Shown: positions 1 through 15,075 of the stretch, piece after piece
Position numbering within the stretch: position 1 is the stretch's first letter
Layout of the letters: every line of letters begins with the position of its first letter
Translations under genes and position numbers: made by a program
Notes under the pieces: generated by a model
Databases searched by the model: none
What the model was told of the DNA's origin: nothing
Seen by the model: only the letters and a program-made list of their open reading frames with translations
From: Flaccisagitta enflata
Lineage: Eukaryota > Chaetognatha > Sagittoidea > Aphragmophora
Length of the DNA stretch: 64,000 bases
Direction of reading: 5' to 3'
Assembly: GCA_965153355.1 (NCBI GenBank)
Contig: OZ231128.1
Location: forward strand, 8,556,001-8,620,000

Positions 1-1287
1 GAGAATTTGGAGAAATTCAATGATATGCCATACTACCTGCAATTAGAAGATTTGATAACAAACGTTCCAACTGAAGCGGTGACATATGTTGATGAAAAAC
101 TACACCTGTCAACAATACATGTTCTCTTGAGAAGTACCTTGCGGATTATCTTGGATACTCAAGTGTTTCTTGAAGATCACTATCCCAAATTATCAATCAA
201 TGACATAAAGATTTTACATTTTTATGTTGACATTGCAACATTTTCTCGTCTTGTTATACACAAGCAACTGTGCCCAATACTCCAAATTAATGAAAACCTC
301 GAAGAATATCTCGTGTTCAAAGACAAGAGAGGTATTTCAAAAAGAACTGAAAACAAATGGCTAAGTGAATCATCTTCACTTAGACCAATTGATGAACGCC
401 CTAATTCAGGATTTGGAGAGAACAATATAAACTTAGAAATCTTCAACGAAATCAACTTTGAAACCGCCTACAAAACCCCTCAAGATGGCGGACCAGTAAC
501 ACTGATACACAGAGAAACATTAAGATGGTTAAATGACATCATGGTTCTAGACACAGAAGACGAGGACAGCGCCAATTTGCCATTGACCCCTTTGGCGAAA
601 AAAACTCTGACGGAAATCATTACAGCAAACAAAAACCTCATCTTGCTAGCAAGTAAAACGCGTGCCATACTAGACACACTTGAAAAGCACATCAAAAAAA
701 CAACAGGAACCAAAGCACAAGATGATCTAATCAGACTCAAATTTAATGAGCATACCAAAAAAGTGAAGTTTACAATAAATCCACAACCCTTTTTTAACGA
801 GCTTGGAGTTTCCCTCACAGTCAAATTACCAAAACATTGCTCTCAAATCCTTGGAGCTAGTGGAAAAAATGCTGAAGTACGAATCACAGCATGTTATGAC
901 AGACATAACACTATGCCTACAGTCCTCATAAACAACAATCTGCAACATTCATCTCAAATGCTTGCCTTTCCAGTGCGACCGATTCCACGTGTGATATATC
1001 TAGTTAGTGATCTATGTCAAAATCTCAAGAGAGATTTTTGGTTACGAGATTCAAAATACGAAAATTGCCACCTTCTTTCATGTGTTTCACTAGATGATTC
1101 ATGTATCGAATCTGGGTTCATTAATGTTGTAAATCCCGATGCCGACAATCATCGTCTTAGTAACTCAAAATTGCTACTGAATCAATTTCACGTGCATCTC
1201 ATTGACGATCAATTCCGGAAAATTCTTTTTCAGCAAAAAACATATGTTTCCCTTCAAATCGTTATTTCGCCCTATGTTAGCCCGTAA
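1..1287 (+). CDS. Polinton-type conserved structural-like protein, 5'-partial
   Basis: The frame is open from the window edge to TAA at 1285-1287, at least 426 residues; the first internal ATG is at 25, but the true start may lie to the left. The last ~100 residues follow a pattern I associate with a protein widespread in Polinton/Maverick elements: a segment beginning YLVSDL, a hydrophobic/polar middle, then FHVHLIDDQFRK and a beta-rich end KTYVSLQIVI. That family is thought to be virion-associated (penton/minor-capsid-like), but I cannot assign it to a named family without a profile search. The rest is mostly helical and polar, without signal peptide or membrane segment. It reads the same way as the basic protein, capsid protein and protease that follow. 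The coding frame is firm; the identity is moderate and rests on the C-terminal pattern plus neighbourhood. Confidence 0.6.
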   Translation, partial: ENLEKFNDMPYYLQLEDLITNVPTEAVTYVDEKLHLSTIHVLLRSTLRIILDTQVFLEDHYPKLSINDIKILHFYVDIATFSRLVIHKQLCPILQINENLEEYLVFKDKRGISKRTENKWLSESSSLRPIDERPNSGFGENNINLEIFNEINFETAYKTPQDGGPVTLIHRETLRWLNDIMVLDTEDEDSANLPLTPLAKKTLTEIITANKNLILLASKTRAILDTLEKHIKKTTGTKAQDDLIRLKFNEHTKKVKFTINPQPFFNELGVSLTVKLPKHCSQILGASGKNAEVRITACYDRHNTMPTVLINNNLQHSSQMLAFPVRPIPRVIYLVSDLCQNLKRDFWLRDSKYENCHLLSCVSLDDSCIESGFINVVNPDADNHRLSNSKLLLNQFHVHLIDDQFRKILFQQKTYVSLQIVISPYVSP

Positions 1288-1346
1288 AAAAACGCAAAAA
1301 TCACCTCCATTGTTTTGTTTTGACCTAATCTATAATTTTACTTTAG

Positions 1347-1619
1347 ATGTCTGGTTTCGTAACTAAAACTGTAGAGCCACAATACGCAGACCAAAGTGTT
1401 TATTATTGTTTTGACAGCAAAAACAATCAAGATCAAAAACCCTCAAACAAAAGACCAGTCAAACCAACAAATGAAAATCCAGAAACAGAAACAAAAACAA
1501 AACAAACAAAAAAGGAAACAAAACAAGCCCGAGTCACAAAAACAAAAAAAGCCCCAACTTCATTAAAAAAAACACCAAAGACAAAAAAGAAAAAAATCAC
1601 AGAAAGCTCTTTCATTTAA
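1347..1619 (+). CDS. small Lys-rich basic protein, virion-core-like candidate
   Basis: A 90-residue frame starts at ATG 1347, 59 bp after the preceding stop. After a ~30-residue mixed N-terminus (MSGFVTKTVEPQYADQ) it becomes almost wholly Lys/Thr/Pro, with repeated TKTK and KKTPKTKKKK stretches. No fold is recognisable. Small very basic proteins beside capsid genes in adenovirus-like and Polinton-like genomes commonly condense DNA in the virion or act as nuclear-targeting core proteins; that role is inferred from composition and position only. The sequence before the ATG (tttactttag) could also serve as a splice acceptor, so this might be a downstream exon rather than a separate gene. The A-rich composition means a chance frame is not excluded. 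Confidence 0.45.
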   Translation: MSGFVTKTVEPQYADQSVYYCFDSKNNQDQKPSNKRPVKPTNENPETETKTKQTKKETKQARVTKTKKAPTSLKKTPKTKKKKITESSFI

Positions 1620-1845
1620 AAACAAGGCCTGGATACACGGCCACCACAGTCGCGTGCGGGCAGGCAAAGGCTGTATTTGTGATCACTTGATCATTTGAGC
1701 ATGAGCAGTGAAACCATAAACCGCAAAAAACCAAAAAAATAAAGTGTGACAAACAGACGGACGGACGGACGGACAAACAAACGGACAAATTAACAACGCA
1801 AGGTGCAGAGTAGCGTAGCACGCGACTAAAAACACAAAAAAACAC
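1620..1845. repeat. dispersed GGAC-containing repeat, copy in spacer
   Basis: The spacer begins with aaggcctggatacacggcc and gtcgcgtgcgggcaggca, carries a short (GGAC)n run near 1757-1775, and ends with gcgtagcacgcgact. The same order of blocks (ggatac...ggcc, a G-rich box, (GGAC)n, terminal hairpin) recurs at about 5378-5476, 20345-20725, 27634 and 38105. This is a diverged member of that family lying between the basic-protein and capsid genes. Confidence 0.55.
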
Positions 1846-1850
1846 ACACA

Positions 1851-3300
1851 ATGACTTCTGTACAAACGGATGCAAAACCACCAACTTTCCACCAATCGGC
1901 GACTGCTCTAGACCCTACAGTCGCCAGTCTATTGGCCAAAAATGACCTCCTGGTACAGTCAGGCGTGAAATACTCTGAATATGTCAAATTACGCCCGGGA
2001 GACGGCATTGAACTAACTCAGAATAGCCGATTGCTCAACTTCATTCATCACGATCACGTGACATATATGAACACCAGGCGAATTTTTTTACATTTAACTT
2101 ACAAAGCAGTAAAAGGCGAAAATGAAGAGGCACTCACTCAAACTGACTACGTCAGTATAAATTCCCCGGTCAATCATAGTCTTCTCGAAAAAGTTGTCCT
2201 GAACGTTGGTAAATAAAAAAAAAAGAACAAATGAACGCAGGGTCAAAATTATCGTTACAGACGGGTGGGCAAAAAAAACATTTAACCCATTTTTAACTTG
2301 TACTAACAAATGAGCATATTGACTAAAGGACCGACGGACAAATAGACAAAGCCTCTTTTAAAGTTGCGTGTCCGCAATTCAAAAAAAGAAAAAAAGAAAT
2401 ATAAAAAGAACGAAAACAGACCAACACACCAATGGACCCACGGGACCAACAGACCAATAGATGGACAAGGCCTCTTATACATTTCCTTATCTATCAGGAA
2501 GTTGTCTCATAAATCGTGACGACGGCGTGTATGCGCTCAAGAGTAGACATCATTACCTCACAAGATTTTCAAACAAGGCCAGAAATACGTTCTTGAAACA
2601 ATTCGAAGGATCAGGTAAACAAGGTGTAAAGCTGCATAGCCTTAATGAGAAACAACACTCAGGACAAAAAAATATATCTTCTTTTAATTCTATTCCTCAT
2701 TAATCAGACAACGACATCGATGACACTCTAACAAGTGACATTTCAACTTGTTTTACAACAAAACAAGTGCAAGGCAATACAGTCTACGAAGCCAAAAACG
2801 CGCTCGGACGCACCTGTCAAAAATTGTTGAACAAAAAAGTTCAATCAACTTTCATGACACTCACAACGGTTCTCCAGGCTTTCCCGTCTCTTCTTCCGGC
2901 CAACATAGAACTTGGTATATATCTCAATAACAAAAAAAACTTAACAACCAACAAACTGACCAACAAAACCGCAGAACAAATTGTAAAATCACGTAGCAAG
3001 CAACTAAAAAAAAATAGAAAAAAAACCAAACTCAATTTATGCATTTAGGGCTCGCGCTTACCTTCGCCGAAGATCCAAAGATTTTTATAACCAAAACTGG
3101 TTGTAAACCTCACCTTAAAGTATTGTCAGCTGATCTATACGGTCTATGCTGCATATTGGAACAATCATCATTGATCCAGATCCATCAAAAACTGGCATCC
3201 TCCTCGATGCAATTCTCATACAAAAGACAAAGCTGTAAACCTTTCAGCGTAGAACAAGGGTATGTTCAATCAATGAATCTATCCTTATGCACCACCCCCA

Positions 3301-3381
<81 letters not shown>

Positions 3382-4472
3382 ACACACATCATTGCGCAAA
3401 ATGACATTCCCTTTATTCCATTACAGACGATTGCAGACATGGATTGACATAAGCACGAAACAAAGTTTCTCAAGCTTCTGGATCGTGTTACATAGAAATA
3501 CTTCTATTGTCGGGAGCTATTCAGTAAGTAATACAAACATATATCTCACCTGCCCCCCCACCTGCCCCCCCCCCCCCCACCTGCCCCCATCATTACTGCA
3601 CTTCTGATAACAAATTGTAAAAAAAAATTTCCATTTTCAGGAGAATCTCCTGCACTGGAAACCTCACGATCTCGTTCAGGCTTATGTGGAAACTGCTCTT
3701 AACCTCAAGTACCCTTCGATACCTTATGAGGCAAGTTTAGAGATTGCTGTTAAACTCACAGAGATTGCTATTGTAATCTAATGCTTACATTTTCCATGCT
3801 TTACCCTGCAGGCAACGGCTGGAGAAAACGGTTACATGTTCACAACAGAGGAGCACAAACAGGCTTCTTATTTAACAGCTATTACACAAGCAGGGCTGTT
3901 GACAGAGGACGGTTGCGAGCTAAGCCTACAATCTTGGTGGAATAGCAACTTTTTCTTACCATTTTTAGTCAGCGCCCCCACAAGTGATAACCAATACAGC
4001 GGAGAGTTGAGAGACACAATCTCGCAAAAACCAACCGCGCAAACAGGAGGAAAAACCATTCTTTACCTTCGGTATGTATTTTTTTTTATTTCAAAACTTT
4101 TATGTTATCCAATGTCTCACTTGCTCTTATCCAAATACCGCATTACCTCAAAATATCTAATCCCAATCACTCTTTACCTTCTTTCTCCATCCCCTCTTCA
4201 TCCCTAATAGATTCAAAACGGTTACAAGCTATGTGATCCGAGTTTCCGTTTTTTACAGTCATGATAGTACTTTGGCTATCGATTCAGACATGAACTCGTG
4301 GAAGGACTATGACGTGGATCAGGTTAGCCAAAAAAAAAGACTAAATACACGACTACCACAGTCGGTCAGACCAACAAAGCAAACTGTAGGATTACATGCC
4401 ACAAAACAAAATAACTTAATAACAACACCTTTAACAGTTTCATCTTTCACCTTTATCATTTTTTCACAGTAA
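1851..4472 (+). CDS. MCP: major capsid protein, Polinton-type double jelly-roll, eight exons
   Basis: Exons by consensus splice sites and phase: 1851-2208, 2498-2614, 2708-2914, 3049-3259, 3427-3523, 3641-3730, 3812-4071, 4211-4322, with the stop codon at 4470-4472. The model totals 1455 nt, exactly 485 codons. Intron 6 is GC-AG (GAG/GCAAGT...CAG); the others are GT-AG. The order of features matches Polinton major capsid proteins: an N-terminal strand ending GDGIEL, then SPVNHSLLEKV (counterpart of the NLPLHSLF-type segment), a central block ending CKPFSVEQG, and a C-terminal half with a glycine-preceded beta strand (TGGKTILYLRF) and a VFYSHD...ID end. About 484 residues suits this family. 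Intron 1 carries a dispersed repeat and intron 4 a (CA)n run. The next gene starts immediately after the stop. Identity rests on pattern recognition, not an alignment; exon phases make the gene model strong. Confidence 0.72.
2225..2400. repeat. dispersed GTTGCG-hairpin repeat inside capsid intron 1
   Basis: Within intron 1 of the capsid gene are cgcagggtcaaaattatcg, cagacgggtgggca, gaccgacggacaaatagac, and the diagnostic terminus agcctcttttaaagttgcg followed by tgtccgcaattc. This is the same block order as the copies at 5378-5476, 38105-38315 and 55397-55500. A second truncated end (acaaggcctcttatac) follows at 2464. Confidence 0.7.
3300..3390. repeat. (CA)n microsatellite in capsid intron 4
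   Basis: About 88 bp of nearly pure CA dinucleotide repeat lies between the donor at 3260 and the acceptor ending at 3426. Long Thr-His or Cys-Val frames across it are repeat translations, not genes. Confidence 0.95.
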
Positions 4473-5093
4473 ATGGACGAAAAGCAAACAAAAAAAAAAG
4501 AAAACGAAAAAATGATGGCATCAGAAAGATACAAGGACGCCACATCAAAAACAGACTTATGCAACGTGCTGTCGAAATGTACTGTTTGCTATCACTCCAC
4601 CAATGATGGCAACCTCATTGTTCCACACATAGATTTAGCCCGTATTCTTGTAAATGACACCAAGAAAAAAAAAAGAACATATGTCAACCTGGTGGTGAAC
4701 TCAAAATCAAATAATGATCAAATTGATGGTGTTAATCATAATAATGAACCACCTATAATTGGTCATTGGTTCTTGATAACCGTCGCGCTAAATAAACAGC
4801 ATCCCACCGCGACAATCTGTGATCCACTCAATGACATAACCAAAAACTCGATAGTTATGGCCAATATTAACATATTTTGTAGAAACAACTCATTAAGATT
4901 ACTGAACTTAAACGAGAAATTCCAAAATGACAATTCTTTTTATTGTGGCTATATCTCATTAGGTTTGATTTCATACACACACAATAAAAAAAAGACTAAT
5001 AAGATTATGGCATTAAAAAAACTTTTTCAACGGAATTCCGTAAAAAGTAATGAAAAATTAATTTTAAAAATGTATGAAAAGCATTTTTTTTAA
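4473..5093 (+). CDS. PRO: adenain-type (C5) cysteine protease, capsid maturation
   Basis: A single-exon frame of 206 residues has its ATG directly after the capsid TAA. The catalytic set of adenovirus-type proteases is visible in order: His98 in IIGHWFLITVAL, Asp117 in TATICDPLND, and Gln151 and Cys158 in FQNDNSFYCGYIS. The Gln-to-Cys spacing of seven residues equals that of adenain, and the total length is also close to adenain's ~204. In Polintons and adintoviruses this enzyme is taken to process capsid and core precursors during virion maturation. The N-terminal ~28 residues are highly charged and the C-terminus is Lys-rich. No catalytic residue appears lost, so the reading frame looks maintained. 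Its place right after the capsid gene is typical of the lineage. Confidence is high for family, lower for present activity. Confidence 0.85.
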   Translation: MDEKQTKKKENEKMMASERYKDATSKTDLCNVLSKCTVCYHSTNDGNLIVPHIDLARILVNDTKKKKRTYVNLVVNSKSNNDQIDGVNHNNEPPIIGHWFLITVALNKQHPTATICDPLNDITKNSIVMANINIFCRNNSLRLLNLNEKFQNDNSFYCGYISLGLISYTHNKKKTNKIMALKKLFQRNSVKSNEKLILKMYEKHFF

Positions 5094-5206
5094 CCAAACG
5101 CTCAATTCAAATTTGAAACAAAAACATAATCTTTTTAATCTTTTATTGTATTTATTTAACAATTTCCTCTCGCGAATGTACTAATTTCTCAATAACCCAA
5201 CAGTTA

Positions 5207-5820
5207 ATGAAATTGAAACAAAAAACAATGGAGTTCCTCAATGATATGAGACAAAGATGGCGCCTTTTCTTTTATATTATAGTAGCTGTCATTGCGGTTA
5301 TTCTCATTGGAGTGCCGGCTTCATTACGCTTCAAGGTAAGGCCTTTTCAATTAATGTTAAACTTAGCCATAACAAAACAAGGCCGGATACAAGGCCATCA
5401 GTTGCGGACGGACCAACCGACCGACCGGCCGACGGACGGACAAAACCTCTTATAGAGTTGCGTGTCCGCAACTAAAAATCGCTCGTTACAAGAGTCTCAT
5501 TAATACCCGCCTAAATTGCCTTAAAGGTTGAACCTATCGACGACGCCATATGCCCATGGAAATCGCTATCGGACAACAAATCTTGCATTGCGGCATTGCG
5601 GCATTGCGGCATTGCGGACAACGAATCTTGCATGGCGGCAAAACCAGAAAACAAATGGACAAACCAAGCGAAACGAGACATTGCGGACAACGAATCTTGC
5701 ATGGCGGCAAAAACCAGAAAACAAATGGAAACCAAGCGAAAAGCGAAAAAACTGGCTTTACAAACAAAACATCACTTGAGAAAAAAAAATTTGATAACCA
5801 CAAAAGCGTTAGATAATTAA
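5207..5820 (+). CDS. two-exon single-pass membrane protein with Cys-containing repeats
   Basis: Exon 1 is 5207-5335 (43 codons) and exon 2 is 5527-5820; both boundaries are phase 0 with a GTAAGG donor and an aaag acceptor. Exon 1 encodes a charged start followed by one hydrophobic helix of ~20 residues (residues ~20-39, IIVAVIAVILIGV). Exon 2 repeats a motif around SDNKSCIAA, ADNESCMAAKPENKW and ADNESCMAAKTRKQM, each with a single Cys, then a Lys-rich tail. The DNA repeat unit is ~70 bp, and one extra A in the second unit changes its downstream frame, so the tail differs from the first unit. No family is recognised. Small membrane proteins are common in Polinton-like genomes. The 191-bp intron is largely one copy of the dispersed hairpin repeat. 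The gene model is plausible; function is unknown. Confidence 0.55.
5378..5476 (+). repeat. dispersed GGAC / GTTGCG-hairpin repeat, compact copy in intron
   Basis: This is the most compact copy: aaggccggatacaaggcc, then gttgcggac, then an imperfect (GACC/GACG)n stretch, then aaaacctcttatagagttgc ending at the hairpin GTTGCGTGTCCGCAACT (stem GTTGCG/CGCAAC, loop TGTC). It sits wholly inside the intron of the membrane-protein gene. Confidence 0.75.
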
Positions 5821-5949
5821 CAAAAAAAAGCTTAACCTCATTACCTGTATGTAAAAAAAGAATGATTTTAAAATTGTTTCTATAAATCAAACTTGTCACG
5901 AATGTAGTGATTTAACTACCAATTAAACTGTTGCAAAAAAAATACTGAC

Positions 5950-6255
5950 ATGACTATTGCAACTGCAAATACCAGCTTGAAATTTAAAACTCTTGAAAAG
6001 GATTTAAAACTTATGGGAAGTACAAGGAGAACAAAACATGGCAGGATCAGGAAAAGAAGAAAAACAAGATGCTCCAGATCAAAAGCAAAGGTGATAAATA
6101 TGATATATTTATCAATCCTAGCTCATTATCGATTTTTATATCAAAATTTTTAAAGATATTAAATGAAATAAAATCAATCTCCATTTTCTTGTTTGCAGCC
6201 CCGCAGACGAACATGCACAAAGAAAAGAAGAAGAAGAAGGCGCAGAAAAAACTAA
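5950..6255 (+). CDS. Arg/Lys-rich mu/protamine-like small protein, two exons
   Basis: Exon 1 is 5950-6090 (47 codons, donor AAG/GTGATA) and exon 2 is 6199-6255 (acceptor tttgcag), both phase 0, giving about 65 residues. The N-terminus is ordinary (MTIATANTSLKFKTLEKDLK); the second half is dominated by Arg and Lys, with RIRKRRKTRCSRSK before the splice and KKRRRRRRRRKN at the end. The composition resembles adenovirus mu/pX and protamine-like packaging peptides, which bind genome DNA inside the capsid. That is inference from composition and from its place beside capsid and protease genes. The reading frame is short, so support comes mainly from the matching splice phases. It could alternatively be a fortuitous frame in a purine-rich stretch. 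Confidence 0.45.
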
Positions 6256-6654
6256 GAAAAAAAAATTCTTTAACCTACCTTTAAAACAAGGCTGAAGCAA
6301 GCCGAACCGAACTGCACCCTTAGTTCAATTAGTTAAGGCAACATGGCAACATCTTTATTCCACAGAGCGCAAATATTAGCCTACTTTGAGACTCGTTTAG
6401 TCATTTAATTATTTATGCACCGAGTAACAGCACAAATATTTTTCAATTTTTTTACTTGTCATGACTGTTCAATAAATCTTAATTATTGTTCTGAACACCG
6501 CATTAAATAATGTAATTATTAATCAAAACGAAACAATGCAAAAAAAACTCATTTAGTTTTCACTAGCATTAGCCATCTAGCGCATTAACATAAAAAACAA
6601 AAGGCTAGTTAGCAATGTGCCACTAGAAATACAGCAGCTAAAAACAAAAAAAAT
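6256..6654. other. intergenic spacer, no gene seen
   Basis: This is AT-rich sequence between the convergent basic-peptide gene and dUTPase. No frame of note, RNA gene or repeat is visible. AATAAA-like words occur (for example aataaatctt near 6470), but none is convincingly placed. Confidence 0.5.
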
Positions 6655-7083
6655 CTAGTTGCCGGTGGAACCAAATCCGTTTGAACTACGGTCTGTGTCC
6701 TCGAGAGAAGCGACCTCTAATGGCTGAGGGCAGGTAATTTTTTCAAGAATTAGCTGCGCAACACGGTCATGAGGATAGATCGTAATTTCTTCAGAGCCAT
6801 GATTGAACAGAAGGATGGCCACGGCGCCACGATAATCGGCGTCTATGACGCCGGCACCGACGTCAATTCCATGCTTCAAAGCCAAGCCCGAACGAGGAGC
6901 GATGCGGCCATAATAACCACGTGGAATCGCCATTTGAATGCCAGTCTCCACTCGCGCGCGATTACCGGGTGAAATAACGACTTTGTTCAGTGCAAAAAGA
7001 TCCAACCCTGCAGCGTTGACGGAAGCTCTTACAGGAATGCGAGCGTTAGGATCTAGTTTAACGAAAGGCAGAACGTTAGCCAT
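6655..7083 (-). CDS. dut: deoxyuridine 5'-triphosphate nucleotidohydrolase (dUTPase)
   Basis: An uninterrupted 142-residue frame begins MANVLPFVKL. All five trimeric-dUTPase motifs are present: motif I AAGLDLFAL (res 24-32), motif II PRSGLALK (63-70), motif III GVIDADYRGAVAILLFN (78-94, with the catalytic Asp in VIDADY), motif IV RVAQLILEKI (107-116) and the P-loop-like motif V RSSNGFGSTG (132-141). It hydrolyses dUTP to dUMP and PPi, keeping uracil out of DNA. Length equals that of ordinary homotrimeric enzymes. It lacks introns, although neighbouring genes are spliced, and it faces the capsid cassette. It may be a viral nucleotide-pool gene, since many dsDNA viruses carry dut, or a retrocopied host gene. 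The enzyme identity is secure; the origin is not. Confidence 0.95.
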   Translation of the reverse strand: MANVLPFVKLDPNARIPVRASVNAAGLDLFALNKVVISPGNRARVETGIQMAIPRGYYGRIAPRSGLALKHGIDVGAGVIDADYRGAVAILLFNHGSEEITIYPHDRVAQLILEKITCPQPLEVASLEDTDRSSNGFGSTGN

Positions 7084-7832
7084 TTTTTTTGGTTGCTCTT
7101 AACAAACGTTTAGTGTTACATTCATTAAGAGAAAACCTAAAAGAAAGATAAATGCATAACAATTTAATCACAATCAGTTAAGCAGAAACAAAAATGCAAA
7201 GACAGAATGACAATGGAACAGACGGACGATCGAACCAGTCAAAACAACAAAATGTAGAATGTAGAGTGTAAAAAAACAAATAAGATAAGATGAAAATGGC
7301 GATTCGCATAGAAAATCAAAGCGTCGTTTACATTAAAAGCAGACGAAAATAAAATATGATCACATTCACAGCTACAAAAAAACTGCAGAACTGCAGCTAA
7401 TGATATGAATAAGAACGAGATGTGCGAGTGAGAGAAGAAAAAAGATGCAGCTTAAAATTTTTCGTCAACAAAAGAGATGTGGGATGAGAGAAGGAAAGAA
7501 AGAAAATTACGAATTACAAATTTCAATTCAAACTCAATTTTCGATCTTTCCGATAATCCAAATCAGAGTTGAGAAACTGAAAATCAAAAACTTGAAGTTT
7601 GAAATTCGAAATCCATTTCTTTCATCTTTCACTGATCATCCTGAATCATGTTATGATTACGCATGATTCACAGAATCACTTGATTATAGTGTGTATCCCA
7701 AAACTTCAGATACATTATTACTTTCATTCATTCATTCATTCATTCATTCATTCATTCATTCATACATTCATTCATTCATTCATTCATTCATTCATTCATT
7801 CATTCATTCATTCATTTTTTCGTTCAGCTCAC
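7084..7832. repeat. spacer with (ATTC)n microsatellite
   Basis: 7084-7720 is AT-rich and shows no convincing gene on either strand; in particular no CGHC-type exon of the adjacent PDIA5 gene is present. From ~7722 to ~7817 there is a nearly pure (ATTC)n tetranucleotide array, interrupted once by cata. Confidence 0.85.
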
Positions 7833-14710
<6,878 letters not shown>

Positions 14711-14754
14711 ATTCTCTAACTGTTTATTCGTCTTTTGATCTCTTTCGGCTTTTT

Positions 14755-14928
14755 TGTTTTTGTTTTTGTTTTTGTTTTTGTTTTTGTTTTTGTTTTTGTT
14801 TTTGTTTTTGTTTTTGTTTTTGTTTTTGTTTTTGTTTTTGTTGTTGTTTTTGCTTTTGTTTTTGTTTTTGTTTTTGTTTTGTTTTTGTTTTTGTTTTTGT
14901 TTTTTTTGTTGGTAATGTTGTTACTAAT

Positions 14929-14994
<66 letters not shown>

Positions 14995-15000
14995 ATTGTT

Positions 15001-15063
<63 letters not shown>

Positions 15064-15075
15064 GTTGTTGCTGCT
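14755..15075. repeat. (GTTTTT)n and (GTT)n microsatellites upstream of PDIA5
   Basis: About 24 hexanucleotide units to ~14905, then a (GTT)n trinucleotide array at 14930-15072 with a few interruptions. They lie just 5' of the PDIA5 start codon at 14710, so they occupy the likely 5' UTR/promoter region. Confidence 0.92.
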
